Source: Rhizophagus sp. LPA8_4_AMF (Eukaryota > Glomeromycota > Glomeromycetes > Glomerales > Glomeraceae). From it: 46,084 bases of DNA. The notes beneath the pieces are model-generated. The model had not been told where the DNA came from. It did no database searches and saw only the letters and a program-made list of their open reading frames with translations. The position numbers were made by a program, and so were the translations under genes. The first letter of the stretch is position 1. Every line of letters begins with the position of its first letter. Below are positions 33,480-43,158 of this stretch, piece by piece. The stretch is taken from positions 1 to 46,084 of the forward strand of contig JADRCO010000170.1 of NCBI GenBank assembly GCA_021464525.1. The letters run 5' to 3'.

Positions 33480-34770
33480 ATTTTTCTTTAAATTTTCTTT
33501 ATTTATTTTAATAAAAGCTAATAAAAAATAGGAACTACAATAAAAAGAAGAGTAAGAAAGTTGTATAACAAAAAATAAAGGATAAAGGAAAAGAACAAAA
33601 AGAAGTGAAAGAGAAAATAAAAAAGAACAAGGAGTAATGAAAAGGAATGAAAACAATAAAAAGAAACGAAAACAATAAAGAAGAAATAAAAGGAAATAAA
33701 AACAAAAAAAAAGAATGAAAATAAATGATAAAGAACAAAGGAAAAATGAAAGAAAGAGATAAAAGGAAATGAAAGAAAATGAAAGGAAGCGAAATCAATA
33801 AAAGAAAGTTAAGATAATAAAAGAAAAGTGAAAGGGAATGAAATTAATAAAGGGAAAGTGACAGGAAACAAATATAATGAAAGGGAAATAAAAAGGAACA
33901 AAATAAAAAAATAGGGGAATAGTAATAAAAGAAAACAAAAAAGACAAAAGGGAATGAAAGAGAAATAAAAGGGAGCGAAATCAATAAAAGGAAGTGAAAT
34001 TAACAAAAGAAAAGTGAAAGAGAATGAAATTGACAAAAAGGACGTGAAATTGATAAAGGGAAGTGAAAGAGAACGAAATTGACAAAGGGGAAGTGAAAAG
34101 GAACAAAGATAACAAAATAAAAATAAAGAAATGATGGTAATAAAAGGAAAATAAAAAGAAATATAAAAAAATAAAGGAAAAGGGAGTGAAATCAAAGGGA
34201 AGTGAAAGGAAATGAAATTAACAAAAAGAAAGTAAAAGAAAACAAAATTGATAAAGGAGAAGTGGAAGAGAACGAAATTGATAAAAGGGAAGTAAAGAGA
34301 AGTAAAAGGAAATAAAAATAACGAAATAAAAATAAAGGTAATAAAAATAAATGAAGGTAATGAAGGGAAAATAAAAAAAAACACAAAAAAAATAGAGGAA
34401 AAGGAAGTGAAATCAATAAAAAGAAGTGAAAGAAAACGAAATTGACAAAGGAAAGTGAAAGGAAATAAAGATAATAAAATAAAAACAAGGGTAATAAAAA
34501 GAAATAAAGGTAATGAAGGGAAAATAAAAAGAAACACAAAAAAAAGGAAGGATGAAGGGAACGAAAAAATGAAAAGAAATGAAAAAAATAAAAGGAAATG
34601 ATGAAAAGGAAATAAAAGGGAACAAAAGAAACGAAAAGAAAGTAAAAAAAAGTGAAAGTAATAAAAGGAAAATGAAAAGAAATAAATCAAAAGGAACAAA
34701 AAAGCAAGAAAGAAAGAATAAAAATAAGTTAGTAAGGAATGGTAATTAATAGACAAAATAAAAAAATAAA
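33480..34770. repeat. Polypurine/polypyrimidine tract with higher-order repeats, about 1.3 kb
   Basis: The plus strand is almost only A and G, built from short units such as GGGAAGTGAAAG, GAACGAAATTGA and AATAAAAGGAAA. Larger units repeat: a GGTAATGAAGGGAAAATAAAAA block recurs at about 34356 and 34509, with looser versions near 33920 and 34136 (spacing about 150-220 bp). Long minus frames here (for example 33809-34813) consist almost wholly of Phe, Ser, Leu and Ile and are by-products of the composition. Such tracts can form triplex DNA. Confidence 0.85.
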
Positions 34771-34784
34771 AAATAAAAAAATTT

Positions 34785-34945
34785 ACCTTAATTAATGACC
34801 TTGTCAACTGCAAGAAGAACTAAAGGAACTAAAAAAAAGAAATGTAAAAAATGAAGTGTAAGAAAAATAGAAGCATAAAATTGGAGCTATGTAGTACTGA
34901 ACTTGCCTTAATTGTGAAAACCGAAAGAGCAAAAGAACCTAAAAA
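34785..34945 (-). repeat. Exon/intron-like modules, block 1 (2 exon-like units)
   Basis: On the minus strand, an exon-like block 34938-34907 follows a TTTTTAG acceptor and ends before a GCAAGT donor. Its spacer (34906-34829) ends in TTTTTTTTAG, and the next block 34828-34787 precedes a GTAAAT donor. That donor leads into a segment containing TTACTAAC and then the long pyrimidine tract. Neither block has a recognisable coding product. Confidence 0.5.
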
Positions 34946-35231
34946 GAGTGAAATAAAAAAAAAAAGAAGACAAATTATATCTTCACTTAAGCTGAGTGAA
35001 AGGTATAAAGAAAATTCAAAAATATTATAACGGTTATCTAATAAACAAAAACAATTAATGATGATGTAATTGTGTAGCCAATTAAAATTTGTTTGCTCAC
35101 GTGATAATAGGGTCACCATAGCGACCGGATTGCCAACTACATTTTCCCTAAATCTTATATTACACCATATATACAGTGATGTAAATTGGATTCACACAGT
35201 AGGTGTAGCGTAATTACTTTTATTTTCTGCA

Positions 35232-35432
35232 TACAGTCGACCTCCTATATAGTCACCTCCTGTATAATCATATCATATCAAATTCCCCTTTATAAGCACA
35301 CTATATTTTAGCCTAATGTACTAATAAACATATTAAAAAAACCTTCTCTATAGTCACAACATATGACTTTTTTTATAATCACACCCTTTTTTTTAGTCAT
35401 AAGGGGTGTGACTATAAAGAAGGTTGACTGTA
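35232..35432. mobile_element. Tc1/pogo-like MITE, 201 bp
   Basis: TIRs read TACAGTCGACCTCCTATATA and, inverted at the right, TACAGTCAACCTTCTTTATA, with ATAGTCAC next in both. Terminal TA at both ends fits TA target-site duplication. The inner sequence repeats the TAGTCACA theme and has no coding capacity. Confidence 0.8.
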
Positions 35433-35990
35433 TTTCATTAAAAATATTAGGCAGTATTTTTTTTAATAACGTTAATAAAAATATTTAAATTTTAATAGAA
35501 ACATTAGTAGAAACATTAAAAGTATTAGTAAAAAGTATTAGTAAATAGAACATTAGTAGAAATATAAAAAAAAATGGTTAGTATGTAATAATAAAATATT
35601 AGTATGTTATGAGAAAAAAACATATAAGAGTGTTAAAAAAAAGATATTAATAAAAAAAAATATTAGAAAGAGAAAAATTTTAGTAAAAATGTACCTTTGT
35701 ATTTATTTTTGATAAAACAATAAAATAAAATAAAAAATTTAAGTGTGAAGAGTTTAAAAAAAAAAAATAAACAAATACAAAATATAAATAATTTGTGATG
35801 TAACATGTAATAACAATAATTTTCAATTTTTATTGGTTATAAAAATTATGAGTAATTATTAATTTAACTAGCTGCAAATTACTTTGGAATTAAACTTATT
35901 ATTGCTTTTACTGCCAATATTTATTATATTTACATATTTTTTAACCTGTATATACAAATATACCAATCAGTCACCTATCGGTCACTTATT
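35433..35990. other. AT-rich gap with ATTAGTA repeats
   Basis: Loose repeats of AACATTAGTAGAAA/AGTATTAGTAAA occur at about 35500-35640. No gene was found. Confidence 0.45.
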
Positions 35991-36026
35991 TCCAATGTCT
36001 GGCTTGTATGATTCGTCTGGCATTAC

Positions 36027-36610
36027 CTACAAAAAAAGAGAGTAACATCAAAAACGTTACTAAAAAAGATTTTTTTAAAAAAGACTTCCCATTACCTTTT
36101 GCCTAAAAGTAGTATTCCGCATGAGCTAGTTCGAGCTAGAGCTGGATCGAAAATTTTTTATTGAAAAATAAATGAAAAGGAACATTAGTAACATTCCAAA
36201 AATAAAAAAAATACGAATTTCCCCTCTCAACTTAACATTCTAGAGTTTCAGGCTGAAGTTGAAATCCAGAAGTTTGTCCCTAAAGTAAAAAAATAAAAGG
36301 AATATTAGTAATATTCCAAAAATAGAAAAATACTGAAAAACCTCCTCTCAACTTACCATTCCAGAGTTCCAGGCCAAAATTGAAGTCCAGGAGCTTGTTC
36401 CTAAAATAAAGAAACAAAAAGGAACGTTAGTAATATTCCAAAAATAAAAAAACATGAACCCTTCCTCCCCTTGTACTCACCATTCCAAAGTTTCAGGAGT
36501 CCGCCTCTAAAGTAAAAAAGTGAAAAGGAACGTTAATAACGTTCCAAAAATAAATAACATGAATTCCCTTCCTGTACTCACCATTCCAGAGTTTCCAGAC
36601 CGAAAAAGTT
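36027..36610 (-). repeat. Exon/intron-like modules, block 2 (about 5 units, period about 110-120 bp)
   Basis: Minus-strand intron-like spacers: 36581-36507, 36480-36401, 36356-36280, one more ending near 36235, and 36095-36027. Donors are GTGAGT, GTGAGT, GTAAGT, a decayed TTAAGT and GTAATG; acceptors end CTTTAG, TTTTAG or TTTGTAG. Exon-like blocks 36506-36481, 36400-36357 and 36279-36236 are clear homologues (TCCTGGACTTCAATTTTGG and variants) and end GGAATG. Four spacers hold a palindrome of form GGAAYRTTARTAAYRTTCC at 36527-36545, 36421-36439, 36299-36317 and 36179-36197. Exon lengths of 26 and 44 nt do not keep frame across units. Confidence 0.7.
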
Positions 36611-37471
36611 TTTAAATAAGTAAATTATTAAAACAATTTGGTTTAAAAGTTTTTTTTTAACTAAAAAACTGAATTTTTTTCTCAACTTAAAACAACCAAT
36701 AAAAAAAAATAAAATTCAAATTTTTTTTTTAAAAAATAGAAATTATCGATCATTAAATCAGATTGATAAGTCACATGATTAATGCCAAAATTGCAGTTAT
36801 TTGCCATAAAGGCGTAACTGACTGAATTATTATTTAATTTGTAAATTGTAATGAAAAAAAATAAATCTAAATAAATTTAAATTTTTCTTAAAAAATAATT
36901 GATAATCAATAAAAAAAATTTAATAATAATTGAACTGATCAATCCAATCATTGAAATTAAAATTCGGAGAAGGAAAAAAAGATTTTGTACAAATATCGGT
37001 ACCTGATATATATTAGACAACATATTGGTGACTAATAATTTAGATATCAAGGGTTGGTAATTTACATATTTTGAGATGTGACAAATCGGGTATCCAATAT
37101 ATAAAAATGCCTGATATATATCTAATTAGTCACTGATATGTAGGTATCTGATATGTACCTGATAGCATCAATTTTGATCTGTGAATTCTTTACAGTTGAG
37201 AATTGCAAATATTAACATGACATGCTTAACTTTGCATCCAACATTTTTACTATCTTCAGAAATTCTTATTGAAATAAGAGGTTGTGCTGGATCTAAAATA
37301 TTTTTTTAATTAAATTTGGTATAAGAAATAATAAAATTTCTTTAATACTTCAAATTCCTGCTTTACAAACTGAATTAATTACTGATTCTACAACATCTTC
37401 ATCCATAATATGTGGTATCTTATCAGGATCTACTACTACAGTTTTTGTAATATCAACAATACCAATTCTAA
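36611..37471. other. Gap between array block 2 and the pogo-like element
   Basis: No gene was found. About 36995-37165 is an imperfect foldback: TATCGGTACCTGATATATAT...GTGACTAAT on the left is loosely inverted on the right (ATTAGTCACTGATATG...GTACCTGATA). The rest is AT-rich. Confidence 0.45.
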
Positions 37472-38523
37472 TACAGTCAAACCTCTCTACAGCGAACCTC
37501 AATATAGCAAATAATATAATATAACAGATTATCTTTGTGGTACCAATTTTAAATATGAAAAAAACCTTGATATATCAAAGTTTACTATTTATTTACTGTA
37601 TAATGTAGTATGAAGTAAAATACTAAGTGAATTGTCATATACAAAATGAACCTTTTTATAACGAATTTTTTTTATAACGAAGTTTTTTTCGGTAAAACGA
37701 AGATTTTTTATTTATTAAATTTCCTTAAATTAAATTTGCCCTACACATTTACCATATATTTTACCCATATTGTTTTTATACTAAAATATTAATAAAACAC
37801 CTATTATGACTGAAAAATCTATTCCTATTAGAGATATCAGACAAAACTCATTTTAAGAAAATACGAAACTTAAACTCTACTGAATCCCTAAATTTTCAGA
37901 ACTGGAGATGTTCTGAAAAGCCCATTCCTACAAAAAAGAACGTTAATAAACATTTTTCTGTATTAAAATAAAAAAACACCTCTTCTTTGCCAATTTATCT
38001 TCAGGAACGTTCTGAAAAGTACATTCCTACAAAAAAGAACAAAAAGAACGTTAATAAACATTCTGTATTAAAATAATAAAAACATCTCTCTTTTGCCCAT
38101 TTAGCTCTAGGGACGTTCTGAAAGTGTATTCTTACAAAAAAAACAAAAAAGAACGTTAATAAACGTTCTTCTGTATTAAAATAATAAAAACACATCCCTT
38201 CCTGCCCATTTACCTTTAAGAACGTTTCAAAAAGTGCGTTCCTACAAAAAAGAATAAAAAAGAACGTTAGCAAAACATTCTTATACTAAATTACTAAACA
38301 CTACTCCGCTTACTTTTGGCCAAATAATCCGTTCCTACAAAATAAAAAAAACAATTGACTAGTATAATTTTTTTTTATAAAAATTGATCAGAAATAGATT
38401 GGCAAATCGTATGGTCCACATATTTGCCCATACCAAAAAATTTGTTATAGCATTAACAAATTTGCTTATAATGAAGTCCTGATTGGTCAGAACGTAGAGT
38501 TCATTATATCGAGAGGGACTGTA
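37472..38523. mobile_element. Pogo/Tigger-like non-autonomous element, about 1.05 kb
   Basis: The left end TACAGTCAAACCTCTCTACA and the inverted right end TACAGTCCCTCTCGATATAA (reading outward-in) fit pogo-type TIRs with TA duplication. No transposase frame survives. The interior contains exon/intron-like block 3 at 37928-38336, so here the modules are cargo of a DNA transposon. A decayed relative of the 35232 MITE abuts the right edge (to about 38612). Confidence 0.7.
37928..38336 (-). repeat. Exon/intron-like modules, block 3 (4 spacers, period about 100-110 bp)
   Basis: Minus-strand spacers: 38313-38242, 38213-38131, 38104-38027 and 37998-37928 (71-83 nt). Donors are GTAAGC, GTAAAT and two decayed forms (CTAAAT, ATAAAT); acceptors are TTTTTTGTAG or TTTGTAAG. 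Exon-like blocks of 21-28 nt are near-identical (GAATGTACTTTTCAGAACG and variants). Each spacer carries AACGTTTATTAACGTTC or a close derivative 5-25 nt before the acceptor. It lies wholly within the pogo-like element at 37472-38523. Confidence 0.7.
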
Positions 38524-38612
38524 TGCAAAAATCCTCTTATATAGTTACTTTTTATTATAATAATACTTTTATTTTTAGTTCTGAGATGTGTGAATATAGA
38601 GGGGGCTGACTT

Positions 38613-39230
38613 TGTTCTATAATAAAAACTCTGCTTTTACAATCAAAAAGCATCAAATTTAGTTAATTTACTAAATCAAATTTTAGTTTCAGGATACTAA
38701 AGTAAAAATTAATAAAATGGTTATTTTATCAATTGATATACTAAAATTCAAAGCATAGATTTAATCATTGTTTGTTTATACTTTAATTAAAAAAGTAAAT
38801 TTTGTTTTCATACCAAAGCGTAAATTTTTATAGATTGTTAATCATTCTATTTTTAGTTTAAAATTTAAAAGTGTGAAAATAGTGATCATTTTAATTTTAT
38901 AAATCTAGTAAAAAATCATGTTTTTTTTTATATAAATATATTGGAACTATTAGTTTAAGCATTTTTTTGATTTTTTTTTTATATAAATATGCCAAAACTA
39001 TTAGTTCTAGTATTTTTAATTGTATATTAAAAAATGATTTTGCAATATTTTTTATTATAAACATTTTTTTTGAGCTAAAATATTTGGGTTAACAGGTCAA
39101 TCAGATCAGGTCAAACCTGTAACCTGACCTGATACTGGGTATCTGAGTTATTAATGGAAATACATAATCGCTTAAAAATCTGCAGCTATCCAATTATAAT
39201 AAGAAGAAAAGAAATAAAGTTAAGAAATAA
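38613..39230. other. AT-rich gap, no gene
   Basis: Low-complexity AT-rich sequence. A short GGTCAATCAGATCAGGTCAA-like repeat lies near 39096-39130. Nothing else was recognised. Confidence 0.45.
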
Positions 39231-39739
39231 AGTAAAGCTCTAAACAGTTCAGTTTGGTAAATCTTTTTTGTGCAATAACTCGCCATCTAGTAGTTATAAA
39301 AAAGATGAATAATAATTCATTGAAATCTTCTCATTGAGACAATTTAAATGGTACTAAAATTATCTTTCTAACAGCATCAATAAATAGTAAGCCATTTTTT
39401 GAAAAATTGGCAAAAATAACTCACCATCTATCAATACCATCAGGAAGTTACGAAATTAATGTTCATCTAATATATATCAACCACTTGATGTACATCATAA
39501 ATTAATGCTGAACATCGGACCCTGTGATGTACTACTGATGTCACAACCATTCGATGTTCATCATGATATCATGATGTTCATTGCCTGTACATTACGATGT
39601 ATATTATTTTTTTAATTAAATATACTAAATATTATTAATGCAAAATTTATTAAAATTTATTAATTTGTTGTAACAATACATTACAATATGATTGATTTCT
39701 TTTTCATTACTTAGTAAACTAGCATAAAACATTATATTC

Positions 39740-39950
39740 TAAAGTTAAAGAACAATAAGATTGGAATGTCTGTAATTATACCTAAAGGTAAATAACAATA
39801 AAATCGAAATTCTAAAAGTAAATATATAACAAATCAAAGGGTAATCATACTTAAAGTAAAATAGTAATAGGATCGAAGGGTTATTATTACATCCCAATGG
39901 TAAAATCGAAAGGAAATTATGTTTCATGATAAAGAAATCCAAATATAAAT
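39740..39950. repeat. Imperfect tandem repeat, unit about 50-60 bp
   Basis: Three to four diverged copies of a unit like AAAGTAAATAACAATAAAAT with CGAAATTCT/CGAAGGGTT lie just inside the left arm of the large TIR element. Confidence 0.5.
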
Positions 39951-39979
39951 GCAAATCAAAGTAAAACTAAAGTTAGTAT

Positions 39980-41804
39980 CTACAAAAAAAAATCCCAAGT
40001 TAAATCAAATCGAAATACTTACAAAAGAATCCTGAATTTAAAGTTAAGTAATCTAAAAAAAAGAAAAGTCCTCATGTTCTATTTTCTTAGAAGTCTACCA
40101 AAATTACCATTCACTGAGAGAAGATTATGCCCTGAAGCTAAAAAAAAGAAACAAGAAACGTTAGTTAACGTTTCTTAGAAAAAAATTTTATTGTCTTGTC
40201 AAAACTTACAAAGTTGACCCAAAAACTAAAGACAATTCCTATAAAATAGATGAAAAAAAGATACCGATCTTATCATTCAGGATCTAGAAAGATCGATTTA
40301 CCAATACCTGCCAAAAAGAAAAAAAATTAAAAAAATAAATAAAAAAATAAAATTGAAGCAAAACTTCTCAAAACTCACCTAAGAAGCCGATAGCCAACTT
40401 GATAATTGAAGACAAAGCTTATAAAATAGACAAAAGAAGAATAAGTTTCTTCAAAAAAATAAATTATGAGAAAAAGTTTTAAAACAAACTTTGAAACTTA
40501 CCCTCCAACACCTATAAACTTATCAAAATCAAATTCAATTCCAGATCCTGAAATCGAAGACATACCGATATCTATAAAAAAAACAAGAAAATTAAAATTA
40601 AAAAAAAGTTATTAAAATAAAAAAACATAAGTTTTGAAGCATTTGCTTTGAAATTTACCAAATTCAGTCTCGAATCCTAAGACTGAAGGAACCGAATATC
40701 TAAAATCAAAATGAAAAAAAAATGAAATTAAAAAAAAAACAAAAAATTTTTTTTTTTTTAAAGAAAATCAATTCCTTCAAAATTTGCCCAAATTTCAAGT
40801 TGAAGGAGCCAAATTTCTACAAAAAATAACGAAATAATTTAAAAAATTAAAGGTTCAAAATGAACCTTACCAAATTACACTGCTAAAGGAGCTGGATTCT
40901 AAAAAAAAATGAAAAAAAAAGTTGAAAAAATAATAAAATATTAAAAAAAACAATTAAACAGTTTTGAAACTTCAAAACTTATCATTTGATTTCAACCTAG
41001 ATCCTGTCAAAAGAATCAATACCTATAAAAAAAAAGAGAAAAAAATTAAATAAGAAAACAAAAAAAAAAAAATCCTAAAAAATCTTCATCCCAAAACCTA
41101 CCAGATCAAAGATCCACAGCTGAACCAATCGATACCTACAAAAAAAAGAGAAAAATTTTAAAAAAAAAACAAAAAAAAAAAAATATTTAAAAAATACATA
41201 ATTTTCACCTCAAACTTATCAGATCCAAGACCCAAAACTAAAACCAATTAATATCTACAAAAAAAAGATAAATCAAATTAAAAAAGAAAAAAGAAACAAA
41301 TTTTTTTAAAAAATTCCTGTTTCTTATCTTATAAAGTCCAGTTTCGTGTTCAAACCAGTGCCTACAAAAAAAAGTAATGAAAAGAAATGATAAAACGTTT
41401 CTTAACTAAAAAAAATAAAAAAAGAAAGTTTAACTCTTCCTTACCTTAAAGTCCAGTTTGTTCTAGCCGGCAATTCCTACAAAAAAAAGAAACGTTAGTA
41501 AACGTTTTTATAAAGTTAACTTTAAAAAAACCTCACCTTCTGAAGCAGAAATGAAACCAAAGAAACCTACAAAATAAAAATGAAGCATTAATAATGTTTC
41601 GTTACATAAAAAGATTTTTTTAAAAAAAAATCATATAAAACTTACCTACTTATAAACCAAAGGTGAAAGAAAATCAACCGACCTACAAAAAAATAAAATG
41701 TCACTAATAAATTTTTTGTTTTATAAAAAAATAATAATAAAATTATATATTTACCTTTAGTCCTTTACTCAAGAGGATCAAAGTTAAAAAGATCCTACAT
41801 TCCT
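39980..41804 (-). repeat. Exon/intron-like modules, block 4 (about 17 units)
   Basis: Minus-strand exon-like blocks: 41802-41755, 41682-41646, 41566-41537, 41476-41445, 41362-41329, 41254-41220, 41135-41102, 41022-40983, 40898-40871, 40815-40787, 40699-40659, 40571-40502, 40417-40379, an unclear one near 40302, 40238-40210, 40137-40108 and 40052-40023 (28-70 nt). Spacers are 43-87 nt. Most donors are GTAAG/GTAAA/GTGAG; some have decayed to GCAAAT or ATAAGT. Acceptors are mostly poly(T)-TGTAG. Several exons are visibly related (ACTGGACTTTAAG pairs; GGCTCCTTYARC group). Palindromes occur in spacers at 40155-40174, 41490-41507 and 41582-41600. Joined blocks give no open frame, so this is noncoding, decayed, or not a gene at all. 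Confidence 0.65.
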
Positions 41805-41939
41805 ACAAAAAGGTAAATATCCGTCTAAGAAAGGAAAAAAAGTTAAATTAAAACTTTTTTTTTTCCATAAAAAAGATTATCTTTCACTGATCAGCCTGTT
41901 TCAAATATAGACGAATATATTATATAACCGTAAATTATT

Positions 41940-42480
41940 ACTAATTAAAGCTGACTCCCTCCGCCACCTCTAAAAATGAAGATTTGATTGAATTTAAATC
42001 AAAGGAGGTATAAGAGGAGAAAAAGCGGGTATCAGAGATTTTGGTTAAAGCTCTCAATAAGGTTGTTAAGAAGAAAGAGGAAGAGGAAGAAAGTTGCATT
42101 GTGGAATTACCATCATGTAATAAAGACGACCTGCAAGACGTATGATTTGTAATGCTAGGGACATAAAAAAAGTACAAATACGGAGTTCTAACAACGAAGA
42201 GAAGAGTATAGTCGTCGATTTGGGATTTTTACAGGAAGAAGGATGCAGACAAAGAGATTAAGATAAAACCGGCAGAGGGAAGTTCTGTGGGTAAAGGACA
42301 AACGTTAAAGACGGACCTTAGTTTTCGTAACAGCAAAAATGTAGATCTGAAATTTGTTTTTTCGCCAGACAAATTCAGTAGTTACGCAAATTACTTTAAA
42401 TAGATCGTTAGAAAGTTTAGTTAGATTTGTAGTTGTTTTTCTTTTTTGTTTCTTTTTTTGGTTTTTTTTTAGACTAGTCA
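41940..42480 (+). pseudogene. Coding relic of unknown family inside the large TIR element
   Basis: The plus strand has clearly coding-like texture: a Lys/Glu-rich helical segment (about 42000-42090, VSEILVKALNKVVKKKEE) and a second coding stretch about 42215-42405. GC is higher than the surroundings. The family is unrecognised; it could be cargo of the element or a captured host gene. It is broken and not expected to give a product. The opposite-strand frame at 41941-42177 is its shadow. Confidence 0.45.
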
Positions 42481-43158
42481 AGTCATACAAAGATTATATT
42501 AGATTCATATAATATAGAAGCAATTCACGATTTACATTACATTACTCAGGGGGTGGTATAGCGTAAGAATGCTATTACTTTACTAAAGAAGTAAAGGTGT
42601 AGTATAGGGGAAGTTAGTTACTAGTGTACTACTAATGAAACCCAAGAATCTTTTGTTTATGTGCGATTTTGTTCTGTATCAAAATTATTTAATAAAGATT
42701 CATTATACTACAGAAAATACGGAAAAAAAATACTAATTAAAGTCAAATTGACGAATATGGCTAAATTTAACAATTATATGTTGATCTTATAGTTTCAGTA
42801 AGTATAATTATATTACAATGTACATTACTCAACATATACAGCAAATGTTTATTACTAGATGTTGAGCAGATGATGTTTATTGTCAATAAATATTACATGT
42901 ACATATAAATGAATGAATATTATATAAATATACATGATTTGCATAAATGTACATATAATGTACATTTTTCTCGTGACTTCCTGATGACTAGAAAGATGAT
43001 TTTGATACCATTCAAACTGTCTTGATGAGAGGATTCTAATGAATTATTGTTCATCTTTTTATGACTACTAGATGACAAGTTATTGTACAAAACAGATTCT
43101 GATTAATCAGAAAAGAACTGAAAAATAGAACCAAACTGAACTGTTCAGAACTTTAAAA

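Larger units (their letters stand above)
33330..35165. mobile_element. TIR-like element enclosing the polypurine tract
   Basis: The left flank (about 33338-33420, with TTGGCAACCTATTACC and TCACATGAT) aligns with the reverse complement of the right flank (about 35080-35165, with TTGGCAATCCGG and TCACGTGA), roughly two thirds identical over about 85 bp with small gaps. This suggests an aged element about 1.8 kb long whose interior became low-complexity. The superfamily is not determined. Confidence 0.5.
39232..43158. mobile_element. Large element bounded by long imperfect inverted repeats, about 3.9 kb
   Basis: The left arm (39232-39453) matches the reverse complement of the right arm (42969-43158): AACAGTTCAGTTTGGT, CAATAACTYGYCATCTAGTA, AATAATTCATT, ATCTTTCTA and ATCAGGAAGT occur in the same order on both, with one insertion of about 70 bp on the left and one of about 30 bp on the right. 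Inner flanks on both sides are rich in ATGTACAT/ATGTTCAT. Long arms suit a Mutator-like or foldback DNA transposon; no transposase was recognised. Cargo is exon/intron-like block 4 (minus) and a coding relic (plus, 41940-42480). Confidence 0.65.

Noticed and set aside
33809-34813. A 334-codon minus-strand frame
   Set aside because: It is almost entirely Phe, Ser, Leu and Ile because the strand is nearly pure pyrimidine; overlapping frames in the same tract look the same. It is a composition effect, not a membrane protein gene.
35232-35432. Part of a longer pogo transposon together with 37472-38523
   Set aside because: Each has its own complete TA-bounded inverted ends, so they are better treated as two separate non-autonomous elements.
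38001-38273. A 90-codon minus frame with repeated YYFNTE segments
   Set aside because: It runs straight through the tandem module array and its splice-like signals; the repetition comes from the DNA repeat.
41941-42177. A 78-codon minus frame
   Set aside because: Opposite-strand reading of the Lys/Glu-rich coding relic; the plus strand has the better amino-acid composition.
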